This document shows, piece by piece, positions 26,468 through 34,318 of a stretch of DNA of 64,000 nucleotides. The notes under the pieces were generated by a model, which did no database searches, was not told the origin of the DNA, and saw only the letters and a program-made list of their open reading frames with translations. Source of the stretch: Flavobacterium lipolyticum (GTDB lineage: Bacteria; Bacteroidota; Bacteroidia; Flavobacteriales; Flavobacteriaceae); NCBI RefSeq assembly GCF_020905335.1, contig NZ_JAJJMN010000002.1:558001-622000 (forward strand), read 5' to 3'. The position numbers and the translations under genes are program-made. Each line of letters begins with the position of its first letter. Positions within the stretch are counted from its first letter, which is position 1.

Positions 26468-27568
26468 CTATAAGCTTGCGTTTTGGATGTTAATTTTGTC
26501 ACCGTCCCGTAGTGATTGAGTTCCTTCTTGTACAATCAGGTCGTCGCTTTTTAATCCTTTGTTGAGGATAAATACATCGTCAAGCGTGCTTCCAATACTA
26601 ATGTTGGTCATTTTTACAATTCCTTCTTTGTTGACAAGAAATACAAACTGTTTGTCCTGAATCGAAAAAACAGCTTTCTGCGGAATTAGAATCACATTCT
26701 TTTTAGGTTCTGATATAATTAGTTTTCCCGATGTTCCGTGTTTGATAAAACCTTGCGGATTATGAAATTTTGCTTTGTACTGAATAGAACCTGTTTGTCG
26801 GTCAATTTCACCGTCGGCAGTTCTTAATTCGCCTTTTTGGTTGTATACGACTCCGTTTGGTAATTCCAGTTTAATATCGCCTCCTGCTTTGTTCAGAGTT
26901 TTGTCGGTCATCATTTGAAAATAGATGTTTTCAGGGATCGAGAAGTAGGCGTAGATATCATCCAGTTGAGAAACCGTTGTCAGCAGGGAGCCATTCTCTA
27001 CAAGACTGCCTTCTTTGAACGGGATACGATCGATCGTTCCGTCAAAAGGAGCCCTGATAGTGGTGAAACTAATCTGCTGATTGATTGCTTTTCGTTCGGC
27101 AACTGCATGGGCAACTTTGGCAGAAGCGGCTTCATACTTGGCTTTTGAAAGTTCCAGTTCTTTGTCGGCAATTACTTTCTTGTTAAACAGGGTTTGTGCC
27201 TGCTCAAGCTCGACTGTAGCAATCCTCAGGTCTGCCATGGTACTTTTGTATACCGCCTGAGCTTTTAGTAATTGTATTTGGAGCTCAACATCACTGATTT
27301 TAAAGAGCAGTTGCCCTTTTTGTACCTTTTGTCCTTCGCTCACATAAACCTTATCCAGTAATCCGGGAATGCGAACGTGTATTTCTACATTGTTTTTGGC
27401 GTGCACATCAGCCACAAACCGGTTAGAAACGATGGTGTCCTGCAAGGTGACTTTGTAGACGGGCAGTGTCTTGATTTTCGAAGTCTCTTTTTTGGTTTTA
27501 TCTCCACAAGAGCTCAGAAATAAAACAGATAAAACAATTAACAAGAATTGATTTTTTGTAGTGTTCAT
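26468..27568 (-). CDS. RND efflux periplasmic adaptor lipoprotein (AcrA-like)
   Basis: A 366-residue membrane-fusion protein. The leader has a lipobox (VLFLSSC, Cys near 21). The split biotinyl-lipoyl domain is seen as IPGLLDKVYVSEGQKVQKGQ and FTTIRAPFDGTIDRIPFKEG, and encloses an alpha-helical hairpin (AQAVYKSTMADLRIATVELE to KAINQQ). The beta-barrel and membrane-proximal domains follow (VILIPQKAVFSIQDKQFVFL). It links the pump to the outer-membrane channel. It is the first gene of the operon. The 224-bp region upstream holds a short dyad, TACTGCT and AGCAGTA at 27673-27693, that could be a repressor site; no regulator gene is adjacent in the same direction. No TAnnTTTG element was found before it. 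Confidence 0.93.
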   Translation of the reverse strand: MNTTKNQFLLIVLSVLFLSSCGDKTKKETSKIKTLPVYKVTLQDTIVSNRFVADVHAKNNVEIHVRIPGLLDKVYVSEGQKVQKGQLLFKISDVELQIQLLKAQAVYKSTMADLRIATVELEQAQTLFNKKVIADKELELSKAKYEAASAKVAHAVAERKAINQQISFTTIRAPFDGTIDRIPFKEGSLVENGSLLTTVSQLDDIYAYFSIPENIYFQMMTDKTLNKAGGDIKLELPNGVVYNQKGELRTADGEIDRQTGSIQYKAKFHNPQGFIKHGTSGKLIISEPKKNVILIPQKAVFSIQDKQFVFLVNKEGIVKMTNISIGSTLDDVFILNKGLKSDDLIVQEGTQSLRDGDKINIQNASL

Positions 27569-27792
27569 AATGAATTTTTAAATAGGGGTATATAAATGAA
27601 GGTGCTCCCCAACATTGATTTGCAGGGAGTCGTGAATAATTTAAATGTTAAATAAGGGATATTGTAACGACTACTGCTTTTAGAGAGCAGTAACGTTTGG
27701 ATAGAATTTTTTTATATCACAAGCTGTCCTTTGCAATAAAACACAGAAAGTGCATTGCATAAGAGGAATATAAAAATGAAACGGATTATGAC

Positions 27793-28155
27793 CTAGAATA
27801 ACTGGTACAGGTGCAGATGGGTATGACGCTGAATCTGGTAGACAGTGGCCATACCATAAATTAAGCGATTTTTGAAAATTCTGAATGGTACTAATTTGGT
27901 ATAGTACGGTGTTTTTAAAGTACTGCTGTCTGAAGTTGTAGCACGGTGTTTGATCTTCTTTTTGACAATGAAATGAATGTCAAGATCTTTGGGACTAACC
28001 AAAGCGGAAGACGAAAATTGAGGTACTTCTGAAGCAGTGAAGTTTTCCTGAAGCTGACAAATCGTAAGTTCAGCAGTATGTTTACCAGATTCTCCTCCAC
28101 TTAAAAAAGGGAGTAAGAACAGCAAAATAATACCTATGAACTTTAGTGGTTTCAT
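27793..28155 (-). CDS. Small membrane-anchored or exported protein of unknown function
   Basis: A 120-residue protein starting at the ATG at 28155. The frame is open further upstream to 28233, but the Met at 28155 directly precedes a good export or anchor helix (KFIGIILLFLLPFLSGG), so the longer form is unlikely. The mature part is basic and Thr/Ser-rich, with a C-terminal segment NRLIYGMATVYQIQRHTHLH that is rich in His and aromatic residues. I do not recognise the family. The gene lies upstream of the RND operon on the same strand, 225 bases away, and divergent from an AraC regulator. A link to efflux or to that regulator is possible but rests only on position. Confidence 0.55.
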   Translation of the reverse strand: MKPLKFIGIILLFLLPFLSGGESGKHTAELTICQLQENFTASEVPQFSSSALVSPKDLDIHFIVKKKIKHRATTSDSSTLKTPYYTKLVPFRIFKNRLIYGMATVYQIQRHTHLHLYQLF

Positions 28156-28360
28156 GTATGCAGTAAAAAATTGTAGCTTGTCATCTGTAAAGACAACTTC
28201 TATTTGATATGGGCCAAATATAGGCATTTGCAAAATAAAGGATTCTTAAAATTTTAAGAAAATATTAAAAATTGAGGATAGGATAACATTCCGGAAAGAC
28301 ACCATTCATTTTTAGGACGGTTTTATAGAGGCTTGATGTTATAAAAACAGAATTCATTCT

Positions 28361-28368
28361 TAATTTTG
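28361..28368 (+). promoter_or_regulatory. -7 promoter element for the AraC gene at 28401
   Basis: TAATTTTG fits TAnnTTTG and would start transcription about 25 bases before the ATG. A TTG at 28333-28335 is slightly too far upstream for a standard -33 element. Confidence 0.45.
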
Positions 28369-28400
28369 TAAAATGACAAAGAAGCATTAAAATTATTGAA

Positions 28401-29252
28401 ATGAATAAAGTATTCTCCCAACAGGGCACATTTTTATTAGGAACAGATCGATCAGAACAATTTGTTCTGAGTACACCTGTTCAGTTTAGCGAGTATACTG
28501 TTTTATTCGTTAGTGAAGGCGAGGGGATTTTTCATGCTGATTTTGCCTCTTTTCATTTTAGAGGCCCGGTTCTTTTGTTCTCAACACCTCAACAATCTAT
28601 TTATATAAAAGAAATTAAACCTCTTGTATATAGTGTTTTACAATTTCATAGTGACTTCTATTGTATTGAGTATCACAGGAATGAAGTTGCTTGTAACGGT
28701 TTACTTTTCAATAATATATATTTAGAACCTTCTATACTATTAACGGTTGAACAGCATCAATTATACACACAATTAATGGATCAGATTACGGATGAACTAA
28801 AGCAGGAAACTCCATCCGAGATTGTATTGAGAGCTTATATTCAGTTGTTCTTAGCCAAATCGAGCAGTATCAAAATAAACAGCATGGAGAAGCAGGAACT
28901 TCAAAAAGATGAAAAAATGGATCAGTTTCGCCTACTTTTGGAGGAGTATTTTCTAACCCTTCATAAACCAAGTGATTATGCGTCCTTATTAGCGATGACT
29001 CCAAATAGTTTTACCAAACAATGTAGAAAACGCTTCCATAAAACTCCAACGCAAATGATTCAGGAACGACAAATTCTTGAAGCTAAGAAACACCTGCACC
29101 TGACCAGAATGAGTATTAAAGAAATTGCTTTTGCTTTGAAGTTTCAGGACGAATACTATTTTAGCAGGGTCTTTAAAAAAAGGACAAACATTTCTCCGCA
29201 AACTTTCAGAAAAACAACCGGAATCTCGATCGTGGCAGATTTGTCTAGTTAA
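28401..29252 (+). CDS. AraC family transcriptional regulator with cupin-like sensor domain
   Basis: A 283-residue regulator. Residues 1-130 have the strand pattern of an AraC-type cupin sensor (FSEYTVLFVSEGEGIFHADF, RGPVLLFSTPQQSIYI), including FYCIEYHRNEVACNGLLFNN with two Cys, a segment common in Bacteroidota members. The double helix-turn-helix is at the C-terminus (DYASLLAMTPNSFTKQCRKR, then IKEIAFALKFQDEYYFSRVF with KKRTNISPQTFRK). The DUF417 gene lies 86 bases downstream on the same strand and is the most likely target. In E. coli an AraC regulator with redox-active Cys (RclR) controls a DUF417 gene (rclC). The layout here is similar, but the sensor sequence does not let me claim orthology. 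Confidence 0.88.
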   Translation: MNKVFSQQGTFLLGTDRSEQFVLSTPVQFSEYTVLFVSEGEGIFHADFASFHFRGPVLLFSTPQQSIYIKEIKPLVYSVLQFHSDFYCIEYHRNEVACNGLLFNNIYLEPSILLTVEQHQLYTQLMDQITDELKQETPSEIVLRAYIQLFLAKSSSIKINSMEKQELQKDEKMDQFRLLLEEYFLTLHKPSDYASLLAMTPNSFTKQCRKRFHKTPTQMIQERQILEAKKHLHLTRMSIKEIAFALKFQDEYYFSRVFKKRTNISPQTFRKTTGISIVADLSS

Positions 29253-29338
29253 TATCCTTTTTCGTCCATTCTTTACCAAACCTTTGAACGGTAGTTTTGC
29301 TGTGTTATTTAAAAACAAATAATTTAAAAACTACAGCA

Positions 29339-29902
29339 ATGAAAAATACCATTTTGAATACAATTGCAAATTTAGATCAGTTAGGGAAAAAAGCAGTACG
29401 TGCCGGAATCGTAATTGTTTTTTTATGGATTGGCGGACTTAAGTTTTTTACCTACGAAGCAGACGGAATCGTACCTTTTGTAGCCAACAGCCCTTTTATG
29501 TCTTTCTTTTACAATCAGCCCTCTGAGTACAAAGAATTTGTCAATAAGGAAGGGGAGCTGGTTACCGAAAACCATGAATGGCAGATCGCCAATAATACGT
29601 ACGGGTTTGCCAATGGTCTCGGAATTTTGTTAATCGGAATAGGGATTTTGGTAGCGATTCATCAATGGGCACCTTTGGCAAGTCTGATCGGAAGTATACT
29701 GGTTTTTATACTGACTATTGGAACATTATCTTTTTTAGTCACAACACCCGAAAGCTGGGTACCACATTTAACGGATGAGCAATATGGCTTTCCTTATTTG
29801 TCAGGCAGAGGACGTTTGGTTCTAAAAGACATTGTGATTCTGGGAGCTTCCTTAATTACGATGAGCGAATCGGCCGCATTGTATCTCAAGAGACCGTCTT
29901 AA
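29339..29902 (+). CDS. DUF417 family inner-membrane protein (YkgB/RclC-like)
   Basis: A 187-residue membrane protein starting at the ATG at 29339; the frame extends 42 bases further upstream, but that segment has no start context and is rejected. The family signature is clear: RAGIVIVFLWIGGLKFFTYEADGIVPFVANSPFMSF near the N-terminus and LVTTPESWVPHL with SGRGRLVLKDIVILGAS at the end. Four hydrophobic helices are predicted. In E. coli the homologue RclC belongs to a reactive-chlorine resistance operon, though its biochemical role is not settled. The preceding AraC gene is a likely regulator. A bidirectional terminator follows. Confidence 0.85.
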   Translation: MKNTILNTIANLDQLGKKAVRAGIVIVFLWIGGLKFFTYEADGIVPFVANSPFMSFFYNQPSEYKEFVNKEGELVTENHEWQIANNTYGFANGLGILLIGIGILVAIHQWAPLASLIGSILVFILTIGTLSFLVTTPESWVPHLTDEQYGFPYLSGRGRLVLKDIVILGASLITMSESAALYLKRPS

Positions 29903-29926
29903 AAAGCTAAATCACAGTAATACCAG

Positions 29927-29962
29927 AAAAGCCTTTAGTGCTCAGGGCAGCTAAAGGCTTTT
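29927..29962. terminator. Bidirectional terminator between the DUF417 gene and the lipoprotein operon
   Basis: AAAAGCCTTTAG (29927-29938) and CTAAAGGCTTTT (29951-29962) form a 12-bp stem with A- and T-rich flanks on both strands. It lies between convergent genes. Confidence 0.85.
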
Positions 29963-29989
29963 GCATTTTCAATTATTAAAGCTTTAAAA

Positions 29990-31021
29990 CTATTGCACGG
30001 TTACGGCATAACTTAGATTTGAGGTTGCAGTACCTCTTTTAAATCTCATTCTGTTGTATGCTCCGACAGGAACTCCGGCAGGAATTTTCAGTACGGCTTT
30101 ATAAGAAGAAAGACTTACAATTTCTAAAGGATAGGTGACAGCAGTGTTAGTTGTATTGTAAATTTCTACTGCAGTAAGTTCATTTAATAAACCGCCTCGC
30201 ACTTCAAGAGTTTCTCCTGAACGTTTAGTAGTTGGAAAACCAAATCTCTCTGTTTTGAAATAGTCAGGTTCTGTTACTTCAATCTTAAATCTGTTTTCTA
30301 CACTGGCATTCTGAAGGGTGTAAGCTCCATTTTTAATGCGAAGATCATATAATCCCAGTGGCATATTTTCCGGAAGAAAGTAATATACTCCATACTCAAG
30401 AAAAGGCGCTGTCGTTTCACCATTGCCTAAGTACACGATTTCTGCTGTGTATTCTGTTTTTTGATCGGCAGCAGATACAAAGTAAACTCTGGTATCTTTA
30501 AGACTCATCCATAAATCATTGATGATCGCCGGATCGCTCGTACCACGATTGGTGATTTTTGCCATAAAACCTTTGGCTAGTGGCTCTTCCTGTGTTGAAG
30601 TCCATGTACGCGGTTCCTTTTGCCTGAAATCTATTTTTAGGGTGTATTTTTTTGTAGTACCTGCTTTTGATGTAACGGTATAAACGGTACCGTCTTTAAA
30701 AGCTACCTCTGCACCAGATGCTGGAGAGATAGTAGCCTCGGTACCCAGAATGATTTCCGGTTTAACCGTTTCGGGAAGTGTTATGTGGTTGCTCCAGGTA
30801 ATTACTATATTTTCCTCAGTCAGAGCGGCACTAATCGCATTGTTTTCAGTATCCTTGATGGTAAAAGATTCAATATGGGTGTAACCCGGAACTTTAATAA
30901 CATCGGCCGGAATAGTATTTACCTTGTCGATATACTCCGTTTCGCACGAAACACATGCCAATGCTATAAAAAGCAGGGTCATTTGATATAAAAAGACAGG
31001 ATTATGTATTCTTTTAGTCAT
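29990..31021 (-). CDS. Surface lipoprotein with DUF5018-like and TIG-like domains, unknown function
   Basis: A 343-residue lipoprotein with leader TLLFIALACVSC (Cys near 26). Residues 45-130 form a domain of the DUF5018 kind found in many Bacteroidota surface lipoproteins (HIESFTIKDTENNAISAALT, VYTVTSKAGTTKKYTLKID). The remainder is all-beta, with a C-terminal part like IPT/TIG domains (RSGETLEVRGGLLNELTAVE, YKAVLKIPAGVPVGAYNRMR). It is the last gene in the direction of the TonB receptor/HmuY genes but is separated from the previous one by 245 bases, so co-transcription is uncertain. Its domain plan resembles the lipoprotein at 32018-32764. A ligand-capture or surface-display role is a guess. 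Confidence 0.75.
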   Translation of the reverse strand: MTKRIHNPVFLYQMTLLFIALACVSCETEYIDKVNTIPADVIKVPGYTHIESFTIKDTENNAISAALTEENIVITWSNHITLPETVKPEIILGTEATISPASGAEVAFKDGTVYTVTSKAGTTKKYTLKIDFRQKEPRTWTSTQEEPLAKGFMAKITNRGTSDPAIINDLWMSLKDTRVYFVSAADQKTEYTAEIVYLGNGETTAPFLEYGVYYFLPENMPLGLYDLRIKNGAYTLQNASVENRFKIEVTEPDYFKTERFGFPTTKRSGETLEVRGGLLNELTAVEIYNTTNTAVTYPLEIVSLSSYKAVLKIPAGVPVGAYNRMRFKRGTATSNLSYAVTVQ

Positions 31022-31266
31022 GATTGTGTTGTCTATGTAATTATTACTTGATTTTATTTATTAGTTTTGCCACTTATTGGATAAGCGGGTTATTATTTTT
31101 AAAATGCCTGTTTTACAATGCTTACGGTAATTTTACAGAGCCGTTTGTGGTCATGGGGGAATGATTTAGGGAATAGGGTATTTTGCAGTCGATCGCCGGT
31201 CAGCATTTGCTGCAGTTACTTTTATCTATTTCGTGCTCCCATGTTCTTTTTTTACGCTGTTGTTAA

Positions 31267-31938
31267 TTATTTTACCTGAGTCCAGTTATAGTTTACAGTA
31301 CTGTTTGAAGATCCCGGAGTAATACTGGTTACCTTAACCAGGTAAGCTTCTAATGCTGATGCAGGACTAGTAACTGATTGTGAATTTGTACCAGAATTAG
31401 TTCTCCAGATTACAATAGCTTTTGCAGGAGTCATAACATGTGTAAGGATGTTGTAAGAGTAGTATCCTAAACCATAATTTGCGCCGGATATAGTTCCGTT
31501 GTATCCTAACACATTGTACGGATCTGCAGGTGAAGTACCCACATTACCAGATGCGTTTTTAACTACAATAGCAGAGTTCCAGCTATCCCAGTCGTCGCAA
31601 GTCTGATTTAAGTTAACAGTACCCACATACCATTTACCGGCATTACCTACCGGACGGATTGACCCTCCGTAAATACCTTCCCATTGAACGTTAACACCTC
31701 CAATTGCAGCCGCAACAGGAGTCCAGTTCGTATAGGTAGAAGACGGTGCAGCAGTTCTGTTTACCGTAACAGAGGTAGAAGTAACTGTACAAAGAGCTAA
31801 AGCAGATTTCTTAGTTAAATTGGATCCTTGCGATTGTTCTTTTGCTACCGCTTGTGTTTCGGCATTTTGTTCGTCAGTACTACAAGATGTAAATGAAATA
31901 GCAGCCACTGCTAAAATTGATAGAATTATTTTTTTCAT
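31267..31938 (-). CDS. Lipoprotein of unknown function
   Basis: A 223-residue lipoprotein with a textbook leader (MKKIILSILAVAAISFTSC, Cys19). The mature part is rich in Ser, Thr, Gly, Asn, Trp and Tyr (TYTNWTPVAAAIGGVNVQWE, LNQTCDDWDSWNSAIVVKNA, YNVLGYNGTISGANYGLGYY), suggesting a compact beta-rich extracellular domain. I do not recognise the family. It lies 79 bases downstream of the lipoprotein gene at 32018 in the same direction as the HmuY-like genes and is probably part of that uptake operon. Three Cys besides the lipid-bearing one leave room for a disulfide. No function is proposed beyond membership of a likely haem/iron locus. Confidence 0.7.
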   Translation of the reverse strand: MKKIILSILAVAAISFTSCSTDEQNAETQAVAKEQSQGSNLTKKSALALCTVTSTSVTVNRTAAPSSTYTNWTPVAAAIGGVNVQWEGIYGGSIRPVGNAGKWYVGTVNLNQTCDDWDSWNSAIVVKNASGNVGTSPADPYNVLGYNGTISGANYGLGYYSYNILTHVMTPAKAIVIWRTNSGTNSQSVTSPASALEAYLVKVTSITPGSSNSTVNYNWTQVK

Positions 31939-32017
31939 AATGATTTATATTTGATAGATTAATTGGCTTCTTTCATTACCCTCGCAGTGTAAACAGGCAT
32001 TTTTTATTTTCTTAAAT

Positions 32018-32764
32018 TTAATTGGTGATCCTGAACGGATATTTCATGGTAGTTGACAGATTGTAACTTTCCATCATTAACCAGTAATCGGTATCCGGTT
32101 GAAGAGGTACAGTTGTATTGGCAGCATCTGCAAAAACATACATGACATAAAAACTTCCAATATCAAGACCTTCATTGTATTGTTTCATCTGCCATTTTTT
32201 GTTGCCTTGCGCGTCTACCACAAATACTTTTGTCACCTCATAAGACGGCAGGAAGTTTTGCCCTTTTACCGTAAGCGGACTATCGGTACTAATCGAGAAA
32301 GTTTCTGTTGGACTTGATACTTCATTTACGACTAATTTAGGCTGTTGTATGACAACGTTCACTGTGTAAACCGCGGTTGTTCCGTCTGCTGCCTTTGTGG
32401 TATAGGTTACCGGAGTTTTACTAAAAACAGGTATCAGTTCTTTTGCGGCAGGAGAAATAGTGGTATTTGCCGGTAATGTTATGGCAGCTTCAAGATATTG
32501 ATACTCATAATAAGAAGGCAGGTAAACTGTAATGGTCTTTTTGAGATTATTTACAGCACTATGAATGGCCTGAGTGGTGCCCGGATTGGTTACACGAAAA
32601 GATATAATTCTCTTAGCATCCAGACCGGTAACTATTTCTGTAATGGGTGCTTCTTTTACATCTGTCCATCTTTCTTCCTCACTGCTGCATCCTGTTAACA
32701 GAGTAAGTAGTGTAAAAGCTGAAGAAAATAAAGTTGTTTTTAATGGGGTAATTTTACTATTCAT
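32018..32764 (-). CDS. Lipoprotein with DUF5018-like domain, in the HmuY operon
   Basis: A 248-residue lipoprotein (leader TLLTLLTGCSSEEE, Cys near 26). Residues 50-145 form a DUF5018-type domain (RIISFRVTNPGTTQAIHSAV, VTYTTKAADGTTAVYTVNVV). The C-terminal 100 residues are TIG-like, with TDSPLTVKGQNFLPSYEVTK and LQPDTDYWLMMESYNLSTTM. It sits 14 bases after the second HmuY-like gene and shares its layout with the lipoprotein at 29990, so the two may be diverged paralogues. Tight spacing places it in the operon headed by the TonB receptor. It may be an accessory surface protein for cargo capture; this is inferred only from context. Confidence 0.75.
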   Translation of the reverse strand: MNSKITPLKTTLFSSAFTLLTLLTGCSSEEERWTDVKEAPITEIVTGLDAKRIISFRVTNPGTTQAIHSAVNNLKKTITVYLPSYYEYQYLEAAITLPANTTISPAAKELIPVFSKTPVTYTTKAADGTTAVYTVNVVIQQPKLVVNEVSSPTETFSISTDSPLTVKGQNFLPSYEVTKVFVVDAQGNKKWQMKQYNEGLDIGSFYVMYVFADAANTTVPLQPDTDYWLMMESYNLSTTMKYPFRITN

Positions 32765-32778
32765 GTGAATTAAATTGA

Positions 32779-33564
32779 TTATCGGATTTCAAATTTGGTA
32801 CTTCCCGCTGGTACCATTACATATTCAAAAGTGTAATACATGTGTGGAGTGTCTTTAAACCAATCTTTAGCGCTGTATACATCTTTATAAACAGATATCA
32901 TTTTGATTTTTGCGTAATTACCGTTAGCGGTTTTCAGGATAATCGTTCTGGCCGGAATTACAGTCCCGTTTGCAATTTTTAACGATTCCCCAAGTGCATA
33001 AGCCACATGTGCTTTCTGCGGATTCTTTCCATCCGATACCACTTCACCTCCAAAATCATACAAGTACCATCCTGTTCCGTTTCCAAATGAGCCCGCATCA
33101 TCAGTACCGATAAGGTCAATTCCGGTTTTAAACTGACTGTCTGCAGGAATATCGATAACTTCGTTAAAAGGTTTGGCTACAATTGTGATTCCACCAACAC
33201 CTCCCGCAAGAGAGCCGTTGTTTTGGGAGTTACTTCCATTGTTTCCGGATAAAAAGCTCGCGTAAAGCCCGCCAAAAGCCAGATCCCATTTGCGGGTTTT
33301 TTTATAAGATCCTTCTACAGCTTTATTTTCTTCAAGACTGTAGTAAAGTGTTGCTGAAGGAGCAGTAGGATTTGCATCAGAAGTACTCCCTTGATAGTTT
33401 TTGACCTGTATTACTTTATAGAATAAACCGGTTGAAGGAATTTCGGTTTTCGGATCGGTTGCCTTATTTTCGTCTGCTGAGCAGGCGGTAAACAAAACAG
33501 TTAGGAGAAAAATGACCAGTAAGGTTCCGGGCATTTTTGGGGTTAGGGTTTTGATTTTTGTCAT
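32779..33564 (-). CDS. HmuY-like haem-binding lipoprotein, second copy
   Basis: A 261-residue lipoprotein (leader LLTVLFTAC, Cys28) of the HmuY family. Typical segments are RKWDLAFGGLYASF near residue 90, GWYLYDFGGEV near 170, and RTIILKTANGNYAKIKMISV near 215, with an aromatic end PHMYYTFEYVMVPAG. HmuY of Porphyromonas gingivalis takes haem from host proteins with two His ligands and passes it to the TonB receptor HmuR. Candidate His here are in HVAYALGES and PHMYY, but equivalence cannot be claimed. It lies 9 bases after the other HmuY-like gene, with which it shares only limited similarity, so cargo may differ. Iron-linked regulation is likely but unproven. Confidence 0.8.
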   Translation of the reverse strand: MTKIKTLTPKMPGTLLVIFLLTVLFTACSADENKATDPKTEIPSTGLFYKVIQVKNYQGSTSDANPTAPSATLYYSLEENKAVEGSYKKTRKWDLAFGGLYASFLSGNNGSNSQNNGSLAGGVGGITIVAKPFNEVIDIPADSQFKTGIDLIGTDDAGSFGNGTGWYLYDFGGEVVSDGKNPQKAHVAYALGESLKIANGTVIPARTIILKTANGNYAKIKMISVYKDVYSAKDWFKDTPHMYYTFEYVMVPAGSTKFEIR

Positions 33565-33573
33565 GTTGTTAAA

Positions 33574-34290
33574 TTAATTGGTATTTAAATTTTTACTTCC
33601 GTCCTGCTGTACAAAGTATTTGAAAGTAAAATAGGGAGCAGGCCAGTTTAAATCAGTTACAGCAGGGGGATTGCCTTTGTAAGCATTTATGAGTTGTAGT
33701 TTTGCATATTTTCCATTAGGCAGACGTAACGCGTAAGTACGATCCGGAATAGCCTGCATGATATGACTGCTCAGGCTGTAATAAAACCAACCCGCAGAGC
33801 TTTCAGAGGAAGACCATCCAATTTTAGTAACTTCACTGTTGTTAAAATCAGTATCTGAAGGTGCCTGATTGACATTTTTATAAGCCTCTTTCAATAGTAT
33901 TACCGCTGTGTTTTTTGCCGGACCGCCGTAACCGGGATTGTACTGGTATTTTGTGTTGTTTATAAAAACCTCACTATTGTAAGGCCCTGTAAAAGCAATG
34001 TCCCAGTCGTTTGTTTTCATGAATTGTAAAGAATCTGCTTTTGTATGCAGCCAGATTTGTTTCTGATCGCTAAAGCGAAAAAGAAAAGTATGGAAACTTC
34101 TTTTTTCCTTGCCCTTTGTGTCGGTGCTCATAGAAGCTCCGGTATCTCCGGCAAGATCTGAAACTACGGTACTTTTGCCATCCGTCAAAGCAGCTGTTGG
34201 ATTTTCGTCAGTGCTGCTGCACGAAAGAAAGTTCATACTTAGAATAAGTAGTAGTAAAGGCCATTTTTTGAATCTATTATTTGTTATCAT
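33574..34290 (-). CDS. HmuY-like haem-binding lipoprotein, first copy
   Basis: A 238-residue lipoprotein (leader LLLLILSMNFLSC, Cys24) of the HmuY family. It has TNDWDIAFTGPYNSEVFINN near residue 95, GWFYYSLSSHIMQAIPDRTY near 170, and LRLPNGKYAKLQLINAYKGN near 190, the same order of elements as HmuY. His residues at SSHIMQ and in HTKAD are possible haem ligands. It is the gene directly after the TonB receptor (28-base gap), the position hmuY and hmuR share, in reversed order, in Porphyromonas. The protein is anchored in the outer membrane and would hand haem or a related tetrapyrrole to the receptor. A non-haem cargo is possible for diverged members. Confidence 0.78.
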   Translation of the reverse strand: MITNNRFKKWPLLLLILSMNFLSCSSTDENPTAALTDGKSTVVSDLAGDTGASMSTDTKGKEKRSFHTFLFRFSDQKQIWLHTKADSLQFMKTNDWDIAFTGPYNSEVFINNTKYQYNPGYGGPAKNTAVILLKEAYKNVNQAPSDTDFNNSEVTKIGWSSSESSAGWFYYSLSSHIMQAIPDRTYALRLPNGKYAKLQLINAYKGNPPAVTDLNWPAPYFTFKYFVQQDGSKNLNTN

Positions 34291-34318
34291 GATGAAATAT
34301 TTAAGGTAAATTATAGTT

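Noticed and set aside
28156..28233. Upstream extension of the small membrane-anchored protein gene
   Set aside because: The added residues precede a normal N-terminal export helix; starting at 28155 is more sensible.
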